From Chryseobacterium sp. ZHDP1 (GTDB lineage Bacteria; Bacteroidota; Bacteroidia; Flavobacteriales; Weeksellaceae): DNA of 64,000 nucleotides. The notes under the pieces were generated by a model. It saw only the letters and a program-made list of their open reading frames with translations, was not told where the DNA came from and ran no database searches. Location of the stretch: NCBI RefSeq assembly GCF_018603435.1, contig NZ_CP075682.1, positions 3,224,001 to 3,288,000 on the forward strand. The letters are read 5' to 3'. This document shows positions 1-8,662 of the stretch, piece after piece. Positions within the stretch are counted from its first letter, which is position 1; every line of letters begins with the position of its first letter. The position numbers and the translations under genes were made by a program.

Positions 1-33
1 AAATCAGTTTTTTAAAAGTAAAAAAGAATTAGT

Positions 34-41
34 ATTTTTGT
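34..41 (+). promoter_or_regulatory. Putative -7 promoter element for the lysA leader
   Basis: TATTTTTG matches the Bacteroidetes -7 consensus TAnnTTTG. It lies just upstream of a 23-codon reading frame and 170 bp upstream of lysA. No clear -33 TTG was found at the usual spacing, so this is a single-element call. Confidence 0.4.
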
Positions 42-59
42 AAAAAATTAAAGAAAGCA

Positions 60-131
60 ATGCTAAATTTTAAACAACATAAAACCGGTAAAAAGGGAAC
101 TGTGAAGTTCTCTAAGGTTTGGAATGTATAA
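60..131 (+). CDS. Possible lysine-rich leader peptide upstream of lysA
   Basis: A 23-codon frame starts with ATG and ends in TAA. Six of the 23 residues are lysine (positions 5, 8, 11, 12, 16, 19). It sits between a -7 promoter element and a rho-independent terminator that closes only 16 bp before lysA. The arrangement resembles an amino-acid attenuator, but AT-rich random sequence also gives Lys codons, so coding status is uncertain. No known protein family was recognised. Confidence 0.35.
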   Translation: MLNFKQHKTGKKGTVKFSKVWNV

Positions 132-163
132 AAGAGTTGTATTGCATAAAAAATAATGTTAAT

Positions 164-197
164 GGCAGACTCTTTTTTCGAAGAATCTGCCTTTTTT
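164..197 (+). terminator. Terminator or attenuator hairpin before lysA
   Basis: GGCAGA (164-169) pairs with TCTGCC (186-191), the stem continues through TC/GA, and a T run follows to 197. The lysA start is at 214, so a transcript from the upstream promoter must read through this hairpin to express lysA. A competing pairing of 130-137 (AAAAGAGT) with 169-176 (ACTCTTTT) would open the terminator stem. Confidence 0.6.
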
Positions 198-213
198 ATG
201 CTAAAAAGAAATT

Positions 214-1413
214 ATGAATTCAAAAGAATTATTAAAGATTGCCAATGAGTTTGGCACCCCGGTGTATGTTTACGATGCCGAATCCATTAAAACACAATAC
301 GAGAAACTTACCTCTTCTTTCCTAAAACACACAAAGTTTTTCTACGCAGCAAAAGCGCTTACCAATATCAACATCCTGAAGTATGTGAAAAATCTGGGAG
401 CTTCATTAGATTGTGTATCCATCAATGAAGTAAAACTTGGATTAAAAGCAGGTTTTCCAAAAGAAAAAATACTTTTTACGCCCAATTGTGTAGATCTTGC
501 CGAGATCGAAGAAGCGATGACTTTCGGGGTGCACATCAATATCGATAATATTTCTATTCTGGAGCAGTTCGGGAACAAATACGGAAACTCTTACCCGATT
601 TTAGTAAGAATCAACCCGCATATTTTTGCCGGCGGAAACTATAAAATTTCTACAGGGCATATCGACAGTAAATTCGGAATTTCCATCCATCAGGTTCGTC
701 ATATCGAAAGAGTGATGAAATCTACCAATCTTAATGTGGAAGGTCTTCATATGCATACCGGAAGCGAGATCAAAGATCCGGATGTTTTTCTTCAGGCTTT
801 GGAGATCATGCTGGAATTATCCGAACATTTTCCGAATCTGAAATATCTGGATATGGGAAGCGGATTTAAAATTCCTTATCAGGACACGGAAGAAGAAACC
901 GACGTAAAAACATTAGGAAAAAAAGTGGAAAAAGTAATCTCCGAATTTTCAAAATCAACCGGAAAAAAATTCGAATTATGGTTTGAACCGGGTAAATTCC
1001 TTGTCGGAAAAAGCGGATATTTACTGGTGAAAGCCAATGTGATTAAACAAACAACGGCAACTGTTTTTGTCGGGGTGAATTCAGGATTCAACCATCTGAT
1101 TCGTCCGATGTTCTACGATTCTTACCATGTGATCGAAAACTTATCGAACCCGAAAGGAGCGGAAAGAATTTATACCGTGGTAGGAAACATCTGCGAAACG
1201 GATACTTTTGCATGGGACAGAAAGCTTAATGAAGTAAGAGAAGGCGATATTCTGGCGTTCCACAATGCAGGAGCTTACGGTTTTGAGATGAGTTCCAATT
1301 TTAATTCAAGATTAAAACCTGCCGAAGTTCTGTTTTTAGACGGAAAAGCCCACCTTATCAGAAAAAGAGATGAATTCGAAGATCTTTTGAAAAATCAGAT
1401 CGAGGTGTTGTAG
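214..1413 (+). CDS. lysA: Diaminopimelate decarboxylase
   Basis: PLP-dependent enzyme that decarboxylates meso-diaminopimelate to L-lysine, the last step of lysine synthesis, in the cytosol. The 399-residue protein has the fold-III decarboxylase layout: the PLP lysine in YAAKALTN (Lys47), the HMHTGSE segment near residue 187, the EPGKF motif near 262, and the substrate-binding Cys in VGNICETDTF near 330. Length is normal for the short Bacteroidetes LysA. The start follows a terminator-like hairpin by 16 bp, which suggests attenuation control. Confidence 0.95.
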   Translation: MNSKELLKIANEFGTPVYVYDAESIKTQYEKLTSSFLKHTKFFYAAKALTNINILKYVKNLGASLDCVSINEVKLGLKAGFPKEKILFTPNCVDLAEIEEAMTFGVHINIDNISILEQFGNKYGNSYPILVRINPHIFAGGNYKISTGHIDSKFGISIHQVRHIERVMKSTNLNVEGLHMHTGSEIKDPDVFLQALEIMLELSEHFPNLKYLDMGSGFKIPYQDTEEETDVKTLGKKVEKVISEFSKSTGKKFELWFEPGKFLVGKSGYLLVKANVIKQTTATVFVGVNSGFNHLIRPMFYDSYHVIENLSNPKGAERIYTVVGNICETDTFAWDRKLNEVREGDILAFHNAGAYGFEMSSNFNSRLKPAEVLFLDGKAHLIRKRDEFEDLLKNQIEVL

Positions 1414-1459
1414 ATTCTTAAAAAAGGCTTAACTTTATAAAACAAAATAGTAATAATTT

Positions 1460-1891
1460 ATGAAAAAAATATTTTCAGTTTTGGCAGTAACAGTTTTTGC
1501 CTTTTCATTTTCCCAGACGTATGTAAATGTTTCTTCGGTTAAAAATCAGGTAGAAAATGTTTACAAAGGCGGACAGGAAAAATTTGAATATGATCTCACC
1601 AATAATTTGAGATATACAGCAAATGCATTTCAGGCAAACGGTGATTTTACATTGAATTTTAAAGTAAATGAAAACGGAGATATTACCGACGTTAAACTTT
1701 TGCCTGAGCTTTATGATAAAGGATTTGAAAGAGAAGTAAAAAGAGATTTGGGCAGAATGAAAAAGCATTTTGCAGTAAATCAACCAAAAAAAGTTTCCGT
1801 TGGATTAAGTTTCGGAAGAGATTTGAAAACTTCAGACGGCAGACTGGCGTTTCAGGGAAGAGACTCTTTTGCGAATCAGAATACAAAATAA
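1460..1891 (+). CDS. Small secreted protein with TonB-C-terminal-like fold
   Basis: 143 residues. A signal peptide covers about residues 1-19 (ends in FSFSQ). The mature part has a GGxEKF-type segment followed by a beta-hairpin pattern (GDFTLNFKVNENGDITDV) and an amphipathic helix. The same arrangement occurs in three proteins at 3.8-5.5 kb and one at 51.5 kb, and resembles the C-terminal domain of TonB. There is no membrane anchor or Pro-rich linker, so it is not a canonical TonB. Function is unknown. It is 46 bp downstream of lysA and is followed by a strong terminator. Confidence 0.7.
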   Translation: MKKIFSVLAVTVFAFSFSQTYVNVSSVKNQVENVYKGGQEKFEYDLTNNLRYTANAFQANGDFTLNFKVNENGDITDVKLLPELYDKGFEREVKRDLGRMKKHFAVNQPKKVSVGLSFGRDLKTSDGRLAFQGRDSFANQNTK

Positions 1892-1911
1892 TCCGGCTCG
1901 AAGATATATGG

Positions 1912-1940
1912 AAGCTCCGCATTTTTTGCGGAGCTTTTTT
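1912..1940 (+). terminator. Rho-independent terminator
   Basis: AAGCTCCGCA (1912-1921) pairs with TGCGGAGCTT (1927-1936), a perfect 10-bp stem with a T run to 1940. It ends the lysA / 1460 unit. Confidence 0.9.
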
Positions 1941-2047
1941 ATTGTTTTTTAATATTTATTTTACGCTCTTGGCATAATCTTTACATCTCTACATTATCAG
2001 TCCATGCCAAAAATTTTTCTTAAACATCAACACTAAAATATCAAAAT

Positions 2048-3781
2048 ATGGCTAAAAATATTGCAGAGCAAATTGTAGAAATGCTTGAAAACGCCAATGT
2101 GAAAAGAATTTATGCCGTTACAGGCGACAGTTTAAACCATTTAAATATAGCCGTAAAAAAAAGCAGCATCGAATGGATTCACGTAAGGCACGAAGAAGCC
2201 GGAGCGTATGCCGCTGCTGCGGAAGCGGAACTGGATGGTTTTGCAGTTTGCGCCGGAAGCTGCGGACCGGGACACGTTCATTTAATCAATGGGGTTTACG
2301 AAGCACACCGTTCTCATGTTCCTATGCTCGTTATTGCTTCCACCATCCCAAGTGAAGAAATGGGGATGGATTATTTTCAGGAAACCAATACTATTAAGTT
2401 GTTCGACGACTGCAGTCATTACAACCAGATGATTACAAGACCGGAACAGGTTCAGAGAACGGTACAGACGGCAATTCAGCATGCAATTTCCAAAAAAGGC
2501 GTTGCGGTAATCGGTCTTCCGGGAGATGTTTCGGAACTGGATGCAGAAGAAGCGGTGACTTCCAATAAAATTTTCAGAACAAATCCTGTTATTCGTCCTT
2601 CAGATGAAGAATTAAAAGAACTCGCAGATTTAATCAACGAAAGTAAAAAAGTAACGATCTATTGCGGAATCGGTGCGGAAAATGCCAATGCTGAAGTGGT
2701 TGAGCTTTCAAAATATTTAAAAGCTCCGGTGGGATATTCTTTCCGCGGAAAAATGTCTATTCAGCCGAATAATCCCAATGAAGTCGGATTAACCGGACTT
2801 TTGGGACTCCCTTCTGCTTATCATGCCATGCACGAAGCCGATCTTCTGATTCTTCTGGGGACAGATTTTCCTTACGAGAAATTTATGCCCGTCAAAAACA
2901 AAATTGTACAAGTTGATGAAGCGCCCGAACGTTTGGGAAGAAGGGCAAAACTGGAATTGGGATTAACGGGCGATGTAAAAGAAACCATTAAAGCACTTTT
3001 GCCATTATTGAAAGAAAAGACTGATGCCAATTTCCTTAAACAGCAACTTGAGTTTTATGAAAAGGTTAAAGAAAATCAGCTAACCTATGTGAAAGATCCG
3101 GGAACAGAAAATGCCATTCAGCCGGAATTTGTTACCCATACTTTGGATAAATTAACAAAGAAAGATGCCATTTTTACAGTAGATACAGGAATGTGCTGTG
3201 TTTGGGGTGCAAGATACATCACAGGAACCGGAGAACGGAAAATGCTCGGTTCTTTTAATCATGGTTCGATGGCGAATGCAATGCCGATGGCAATTGGAGC
3301 GTCTTTAGCGTATCCTGAAAGACAGGTTGTTGCTTTATGCGGTGACGGAGGTTTATCTATGCTTTTGGGAGATATGGCAACGATTTTTCAATATAAACTT
3401 CCGGTGAAAATTATTGTGTTCAATAACCGATCTTTAGGAATGGTAAAACTGGAAATGGAAGTAGGAGGAATGCCGGACAATGAAACGGATATGATTAATC
3501 CTGATTTTACAATGATTGCCCAAGCAATGGGATATCCCGGAAAAAATGTAAATAAACCTGAAGATGTGGAAGCTGCCATTAAAGAATGTCTGGATTATAA
3601 CGGTCCTTATCTTTTAAATATTTTTACCAATCCGAATGCACTGGCTTTACCTCCGAAAATTGAAGCCGCTCAGATTTTAGGAATGACAAAATCCATGGCT
3701 CAGCTTATGTTGGGAGGAAAAATGGAAGAAGCACTCGACACTGTGAAAAGCAATTACAAACACATTAAAGATCTTTTGTAA
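2048..3781 (+). CDS. poxB: Pyruvate dehydrogenase (quinone) / pyruvate oxidase
   Basis: ThDP- and FAD-dependent enzyme that oxidises pyruvate to acetate and CO2, passing electrons to quinone at the membrane. The 577-residue protein follows E. coli PoxB closely in the N-terminal pyrimidine-binding domain (VTGDSLN, RHEE near residue 47, AGSCGPGHVHLINGVY, PVLVIAS-like strand, FQETN). The ThDP pyrophosphate motif GDGGLSM...FNN lies near residues 435-463. Length fits the family (572 in E. coli). A monocistronic layout is likely: a terminator lies upstream and a new promoter element downstream. Confidence 0.9.
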   Translation: MAKNIAEQIVEMLENANVKRIYAVTGDSLNHLNIAVKKSSIEWIHVRHEEAGAYAAAAEAELDGFAVCAGSCGPGHVHLINGVYEAHRSHVPMLVIASTIPSEEMGMDYFQETNTIKLFDDCSHYNQMITRPEQVQRTVQTAIQHAISKKGVAVIGLPGDVSELDAEEAVTSNKIFRTNPVIRPSDEELKELADLINESKKVTIYCGIGAENANAEVVELSKYLKAPVGYSFRGKMSIQPNNPNEVGLTGLLGLPSAYHAMHEADLLILLGTDFPYEKFMPVKNKIVQVDEAPERLGRRAKLELGLTGDVKETIKALLPLLKEKTDANFLKQQLEFYEKVKENQLTYVKDPGTENAIQPEFVTHTLDKLTKKDAIFTVDTGMCCVWGARYITGTGERKMLGSFNHGSMANAMPMAIGASLAYPERQVVALCGDGGLSMLLGDMATIFQYKLPVKIIVFNNRSLGMVKLEMEVGGMPDNETDMINPDFTMIAQAMGYPGKNVNKPEDVEAAIKECLDYNGPYLLNIFTNPNALALPPKIEAAQILGMTKSMAQLMLGGKMEEALDTVKSNYKHIKDLL

Positions 3782-3824
3782 TGCACATCATGAGATAATA
3801 CTTTTCTCTATTTGGTTTAAGTAG

Positions 3825-3832
3825 TATCTTTG
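3825..3832 (+). promoter_or_regulatory. -7 promoter element of the 3853-5508 operon
   Basis: TATCTTTG fits TAnnTTTG and lies 20 bp before the first gene. The -33 element is not clear. Confidence 0.5.
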
Positions 3833-3852
3833 TTTAAGTAAATTTAATTTTA

Positions 3853-4353
3853 ATGAAAAATCCTATGAGAACGATATTAGTACTTCTTACGTTTTTCGCA
3901 TCAAACTTTGCAATAGCACAGTTTAATGATGTAGAAGAAAGAGATGATAATTTTATGACGGAGAACAATAAAAATATTCTCAAAATAGATATAAAAGAAC
4001 CTTTGCTGCAGGTTGCTGTAAAAAATTGTAACGATTTTAAGGCGGCAAGTTTTGAAGGCGGAATTCCGGCTTACAAAGAAATGCTGAGAAAATATATGTA
4101 CGATTACCTGAATACAGATTTTTATGTTCTGAACGGTGATTTCACATTTACCCTTACCGTAGACCAAAACGGAAAAGTAACCAATATCGAAGGAACTCCA
4201 AAAGTTTCAAACAGTCAGGTATTTTTTGATGATATGAAATATGTGGTAAGAAGAATTAAGAAAAACTGGATTCCTGCAAGCTGCAACGGACAGCCTGTAA
4301 CATCTCAGATCAAAATAAAAATGAATCTGTCTTCCATAGCAACAGATGTATAA
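3853..4353 (+). CDS. Secreted TonB-C-terminal-like protein, paralogue 1
   Basis: 166 residues with a cleavable signal peptide (about 1-23, ending in AIAQ). Residues 65-166 carry the FEGGIPAYKE segment, a long helix, the hairpin GDFTFTLTVDQNGKV and the helix DDMKYVVRRIKKNWIPA, which is the pattern of the TonB C-terminal beta-alpha-beta fold. It is the first gene of a three-gene operon of paralogues. No anchor or linker is present, so energy transduction is not implied. A periplasmic partner role is only a guess. Confidence 0.75.
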   Translation: MKNPMRTILVLLTFFASNFAIAQFNDVEERDDNFMTENNKNILKIDIKEPLLQVAVKNCNDFKAASFEGGIPAYKEMLRKYMYDYLNTDFYVLNGDFTFTLTVDQNGKVTNIEGTPKVSNSQVFFDDMKYVVRRIKKNWIPASCNGQPVTSQIKIKMNLSSIATDV

Positions 4354-4370
4354 GACAACTTTTAATAACC

Positions 4371-4787
4371 ATGAAAAAATATCTTTTAATTTTACCTTTA
4401 TTGCTTATAAGCGGTAAAGGCTTTTCTCAAGAAAATACTACTCAGGTTCAACAGGCAGCGGAAAGTTATCAAAAAGCAGAATTTCCGGGAGGCGATCAGG
4501 CTTTTCAGAAAGAATTCATGAATATGGTTCATGCCTATATTGATATGGCTCTGTATGCCATTCAGGGAAAAGTGACTTTTGTGTTTAATATTGATGCCAA
4601 AGGAAAAATCAGTCAGATCGATGTCCTTCCGAAATTCAAAAACAATGAAATGTTTATCGACGACATGAAATATGCGGCGAAAAAAGTAAAAGGAAAATGG
4701 ACTCCCGCAAAAAAGAACAGTGTTCCGGTCGATTCAAAATTTGTTATGAAGGTGAATTTCAGTACCAATACTTATGACCATGATTAA
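4371..4787 (+). CDS. Secreted TonB-C-terminal-like protein, paralogue 2
   Basis: 138 residues with a signal peptide of about 19 residues (LLLISGKGFSQ). It shares with its neighbours the FPGGDQAFQKEF segment, the hairpin GKVTFVFNIDAKGKI and the helix DDMKYAAKKVKGKWTPA. It starts 17 bp after paralogue 1 and overlaps paralogue 3 by 14 bp, so the three are cotranscribed. It is the most compact member and probably shows the minimal domain. Confidence 0.75.
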   Translation: MKKYLLILPLLLISGKGFSQENTTQVQQAAESYQKAEFPGGDQAFQKEFMNMVHAYIDMALYAIQGKVTFVFNIDAKGKISQIDVLPKFKNNEMFIDDMKYAAKKVKGKWTPAKKNSVPVDSKFVMKVNFSTNTYDHD

Positions 4788-5508
4788 AAAGTTTTTGAGT
4801 TTTTCTGCAATCATCATCTTTTTTGTATCGAATGCTCAGGTTTTAGATGAATATCCTAAAAATCAGGAATTTTATGAAGGCGGACCGGTGAATTTTTATA
4901 AAGAAGCCCATGATTATTTGTCTAAAGGTAATTTTAAAAAATGCAGTGATCAGGAAATTTATCAGCCAAGATTTGTGGTAACAAAAGATGCGGCTGTGAA
5001 GCTGGTAAAAGACAACGACACTGCAAATATTGCAAAAAACAGATGTGCATACGATCTGTCGCTCGAACTTCTGAAAAACCTGAAACACTGGAAACCTGCT
5101 GAAGTTAAAGGAGGAAAATTCGGTGCTTTGGCAGAATTCATATTGTATCCGAAAGATGTTATGGAAAATTATAAAGAAGGATATAATGCGGATAATTATG
5201 TTTTGTCTGCACAGTATCCAAAAGGGTATGAGAGATTTAGAAAGGATTTCCATGATGAATTTATGAGTTTGTTTGCAGACTATCATATTAACGGGAACGT
5301 TAATCTGGAGTTTTATATCAATCAAAAAGGAGAAATTACAAACCCGAGAATCTATCCCGAAATTTATGATCCAAAATTTAATATCGATTTTCTGAGAACT
5401 TTGTCTCGACTTAAAAAAGTCTGGAAGCCAGCTTTATATTCCAACATTCCGATAAAAGAGAAAATAGTTTATCCCATAATTTTTTCTACAAATTTCTATG
5501 AAAGATAA
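4774..5508 (+). CDS. Secreted protein with two TonB-C-terminal-like domains
   Basis: 244 residues with a signal peptide. It holds two copies of the domain seen in the neighbouring genes: residues about 25-130 (FYEGGPVNFYKE ... LKHWKPAEVKGG) and 145-244 (YPKGYERFRKDF ... LKKVWKPALYSN). The first copy is more diverged. The frame opens at ATG 4774, inside the previous gene. A second ATG two codons on (4780) precedes the Lys-rich signal peptide and may be the true start. Confidence 0.75.
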   Translation: MTMIKKFLSFSAIIIFFVSNAQVLDEYPKNQEFYEGGPVNFYKEAHDYLSKGNFKKCSDQEIYQPRFVVTKDAAVKLVKDNDTANIAKNRCAYDLSLELLKNLKHWKPAEVKGGKFGALAEFILYPKDVMENYKEGYNADNYVLSAQYPKGYERFRKDFHDEFMSLFADYHINGNVNLEFYINQKGEITNPRIYPEIYDPKFNIDFLRTLSRLKKVWKPALYSNIPIKEKIVYPIIFSTNFYER

Positions 5509-5534
5509 TCCTGACATTCTGTCACAATATTTTG

Positions 5535-5542
5535 TATCTTTG
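5535..5542 (+). promoter_or_regulatory. -7 promoter element for miaB
   Basis: TATCTTTG fits TAnnTTTG and lies about 94 bp upstream of the miaB GTG start. Confidence 0.5.
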
Positions 5543-5635
5543 CAAATTCAATAAGTTCAGAATTTAATGTTTTGAGTTCAAACCTGTATGTGTAGAACCT
5601 TAGACGTTAAATTTTAAACCTAAAATTCGATTATC

Positions 5636-7075
5636 GTGCAGGAAAAATATATAGACGAAACAAAACAGGGAGAAGCTTTTGCCATTGCGGAAAAAGCAGA
5701 AAACTCAAAGAAATTATTCTTGGAGAGCTACGGTTGTCAGATGAATTTCTCTGACTCTGAGATTGTGGCATCCATACTTAATGAACAGGGATATAATACC
5801 ACTTTAAAAGCAGAAGAAGCAGATTTAATTCTTCTAAATACCTGTTCCATCCGTGAAAAAGCCGAGCAGACTGTAAGAATGCGTCTTTCACAATTCAAAA
5901 ACCTGAAAAAAGAAAAACCAAACATGACGGTTGGCGTTTTGGGCTGCATGGCAGAAAGATTAAAAACAAAATTCTTAGAAGAAGAACAGTTGGTAGATCT
6001 TGTAGTTGGTCCCGATGCATACAGAGACCTGCCTAATCTTTTAAAAGAAACTGAAGACGGAAGAGATGCAATCAACGTAATTCTTTCGAAAGAAGAAACG
6101 TATGCAGATATTAATCCGGTTCGTTTAGGCGGAAATGGAGTTACGGCGTTCGTTACGATTACAAGAGGCTGCGATAATATGTGTACATTCTGCGTCGTTC
6201 CTTTCACGAGAGGGCGAGAAAGAAGCCGTGATCCGCACTCTATTCTGGATGAATGCAAAAGCCTTTGGGAAAGCGGGTATAAAGAAATTACCTTATTAGG
6301 ACAAAACGTAGATTCTTACCTTTGGTATGGAGGCGGTCCTAAAAAAGATTTCGCCAAAGCATCTGCAATGCAGAAAGCTACAGCCGTGAATTTTGCTCAG
6401 TTGCTTGATTTGGTTGCAAAAGCCGTTCCTGAAATGAGAATCCGTTTCTCTACTTCTAATCCGCAGGATATGAGTCTGGATGTATTCAGAATGATGGCGA
6501 AACACGATAACATCTGTAAATACGTTCACCTTCCGGTTCAGAGCGGAAGCAACAATATGCTGGAAGCCATGAACAGGCAGCACACCCGTGAAGAATATTT
6601 AGATTTAATTAAAAAAGCAAAAGAAATCGTTCCCGAAGTTGCTTTTTCTCAGGATATGATCGTCGGTTTCTGCAGCGAAACAGAAGAAGATCACCAAGAT
6701 ACATTAAGCTTAATGAGAGAAGTGGAATACGACTACGGTTATATGTTCGCTTACTCAGAAAGACCGGGAACTCCTGCTCACAAAAAAATGGAGGACAATA
6801 TTCCGGCAGAAGTTAAACAGAGACGTTTGGCAGAAGTCATTGCCTTACAGGGAGAACTGTCCAGAAAAAGAATGAAATCTTATGTAGGAAGAGTTCACCA
6901 GATTTTAATTGAAGGAACTTCCAAAAAGAATGAAAACCAGTGGAAAGGAAGAAACTCCCAGAATGCAGTTTGCGTTTTCGATAAACTGGAAGGGCAGAAA
7001 ATTGGTGACATTGTGGACGTTTTTGTTTTTGACAATACACAGGGCACACTTTTAGGAGAAACGGTTTCAAAATAA
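5636..7075 (+). CDS. miaB: tRNA-2-methylthio-N6-dimethylallyladenosine synthase
   Basis: Radical-SAM methylthiotransferase that adds the 2-methylthio group to i6A37 of tRNAs. The 479-residue protein has all three parts: an N-terminal UPF0004 domain with its cluster cysteines (SYGCQMN, NTCSIRE, LGCMAER), the radical-SAM motif CDNMCTFC near residues 177-184 with the GRERSR segment, and a C-terminal TRAM domain (about 413-479). The start is GTG at 5636; no closer ATG keeps the conserved N-terminus. In Flavobacteria this gene usually precedes the sigma-54 activator found here at 8663. Confidence 0.95.
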   Translation: MQEKYIDETKQGEAFAIAEKAENSKKLFLESYGCQMNFSDSEIVASILNEQGYNTTLKAEEADLILLNTCSIREKAEQTVRMRLSQFKNLKKEKPNMTVGVLGCMAERLKTKFLEEEQLVDLVVGPDAYRDLPNLLKETEDGRDAINVILSKEETYADINPVRLGGNGVTAFVTITRGCDNMCTFCVVPFTRGRERSRDPHSILDECKSLWESGYKEITLLGQNVDSYLWYGGGPKKDFAKASAMQKATAVNFAQLLDLVAKAVPEMRIRFSTSNPQDMSLDVFRMMAKHDNICKYVHLPVQSGSNNMLEAMNRQHTREEYLDLIKKAKEIVPEVAFSQDMIVGFCSETEEDHQDTLSLMREVEYDYGYMFAYSERPGTPAHKKMEDNIPAEVKQRRLAEVIALQGELSRKRMKSYVGRVHQILIEGTSKKNENQWKGRNSQNAVCVFDKLEGQKIGDIVDVFVFDNTQGTLLGETVSK

Positions 7076-7076
7076 T

Positions 7077-8159
7077 ATGTCTGACGATTTAACGACAAAG
7101 CAACTTTTAAATGATATTTCTGCGTTATTGGAAAATGCCAGAAATAAAGTTGTTGTTGCCGTTAATCAAACCATTGTTCTTACTTATTACGAAATAGGAA
7201 GAATGATTGTTGAAGATGAACAGAATGGGGAAAAGCGGGCAGAATATGGGAGAGAGCAACTTAAGTTTATTTCTGAAAATTTAACTAAAAAGTTTGGTAA
7301 AGGATTTTCAGAAACAAATCTTAAACAGATGAGGATGTTTTTTTTGTCTTATTCAATTCGTCAGACAGTGTCTGACGAATCTGTAAAATTAATTTCGTCA
7401 ACACTGTTGACGAATTCTTCAAATACAATTTCCCAGACAGAGTCTGCTAAATTCAACCTTTCATGGTCTCACTATTTAAAATTAATGAGAATAAAAGACC
7501 CTAATGAAAGAAAATTCTACGAAATTGAAAGTTATAAAAACAACTGGAGCCTAAGAGAATTGCAGAGACAGTATGATTCCGCTTTATATGCAAGACTGTC
7601 TTTGAGCAAAAATAAAGAAGAGATTCTTCAGCTTGCTGAAAAAGGACAGATTATAGAAAAGCCAAAAGATCTCATCAAAGATCCTTATGTTCTGGAGTTT
7701 TTAGGTTTATCTGAAAAACCTCATTATTCTGAAAATGAATTAGAGTCCGAATTAATTGATAAACTGGAACATTTTCTTCTGGAATTAGGAACCGGATTTA
7801 CCTTTGTTGCAAGACAGGACAGAATAACCTTTGATGAAAAGCAATTCCGTATAGATTTGGTGTTTTATAACAGAATTTTGAGATGTTTTGTCTTAATAGA
7901 TTTAAAAATCGGGGAACTCAAACATCAGGATATTGGGCAAATGCAGATGTACGTTAACTATTATGACAGAGAAAAACGCCTTGAAGGTGAAAATAAGACC
8001 ATAGGCATTATTCTTTGTCAGGATAAAAGTGAAGCTTTGGTAAGATATACTTTACCGGAAGATAACGAACAGATTTTTGCAAGTAAATATTTTACGATAC
8101 TGCCAAGTAAACAAGATTTTATTAACATTTTAAACTCAGACAATGGAAAAATTTCATAA
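7077..8159 (+). CDS. YhcG-type PD-(D/E)XK nuclease (DUF1016)
   Basis: 360 residues. Residues 1-150 match the DUF1016 N-terminal domain (LLENARNKVVVAVNQ, TYYEIGR, YGREQLKFIS, GFSETNLKQMR). Residues about 180-350 form the nuclease part, with LKDPYVLEFLGL-type and RIDLVFYN ... VLIDLKIG segments giving the D...(D)xK catalytic signature. Family members are linked to mobile DNA and defence, but function is not established. The gene starts one base after the miaB stop and overlaps the next gene by 17 bp. Three DNA palindromes lie in its linker (7356-7446). It appears inserted into an otherwise conserved gene block. Confidence 0.85.
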   Translation: MSDDLTTKQLLNDISALLENARNKVVVAVNQTIVLTYYEIGRMIVEDEQNGEKRAEYGREQLKFISENLTKKFGKGFSETNLKQMRMFFLSYSIRQTVSDESVKLISSTLLTNSSNTISQTESAKFNLSWSHYLKLMRIKDPNERKFYEIESYKNNWSLRELQRQYDSALYARLSLSKNKEEILQLAEKGQIIEKPKDLIKDPYVLEFLGLSEKPHYSENELESELIDKLEHFLLELGTGFTFVARQDRITFDEKQFRIDLVFYNRILRCFVLIDLKIGELKHQDIGQMQMYVNYYDREKRLEGENKTIGIILCQDKSEALVRYTLPEDNEQIFASKYFTILPSKQDFINILNSDNGKIS

Positions 8160-8574
8160 ATATTGCCTAAGTGTATTGTTGGTAATAATCTGTAGCAATA
8201 TTTCGGCTCAAATTTCCAGTGGAACAGCCGAAAGTGAAGACTGTAAACAGCTTTATGAGCTTTATAACCGGATTTTAAATCAGGATTGTGAAGATTTGCA
8301 GAAAACCTGTACAAAAGAAAATCCTGTACAGAATAAAACGATCAGTCAAAAGCATAACGCGATTGATCTTATCGGTAAAATTTTTTCAAATAAACAAAAG
8401 AACAATTTTCATCACGATAAAACAGGAAAAGATTTTTCTGAAAAGGAAAAACATGATCAGCTCCTGAAAAACTTTGAAAAGAACAGCAGAGAAAATCTCT
8501 TCGCTGAAATTTTATATTTTAAAACCAGAGTTTCAAAAGTCAGAAATAAAGATTATTTAGACGTTGTAAGTTAA
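8143..8574 (+). CDS. Small secreted protein of unknown function
   Basis: 143 residues with an N-terminal signal peptide (about 1-22, ending in SNISAQ). The mature part is polar and Lys/Asn-rich, with three Cys near residues 33-56 (EDCKQLYELY, DCEDLQKTC). No family was recognised. It overlaps the end of the YhcG-type gene by 17 bp, so the two are translationally coupled and probably arrived together. Confidence 0.6.
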   Translation: MEKFHKYCLSVLLVIICSNISAQISSGTAESEDCKQLYELYNRILNQDCEDLQKTCTKENPVQNKTISQKHNAIDLIGKIFSNKQKNNFHHDKTGKDFSEKEKHDQLLKNFEKNSRENLFAEILYFKTRVSKVRNKDYLDVVS

Positions 8575-8662
8575 ATTTAAACTCAATTATTTTTAAACCA
8601 AACAGCAGATTTACAGAGATTAATGTAAATCCAATTCAAATCAATAATCTAAAAATTTACTT

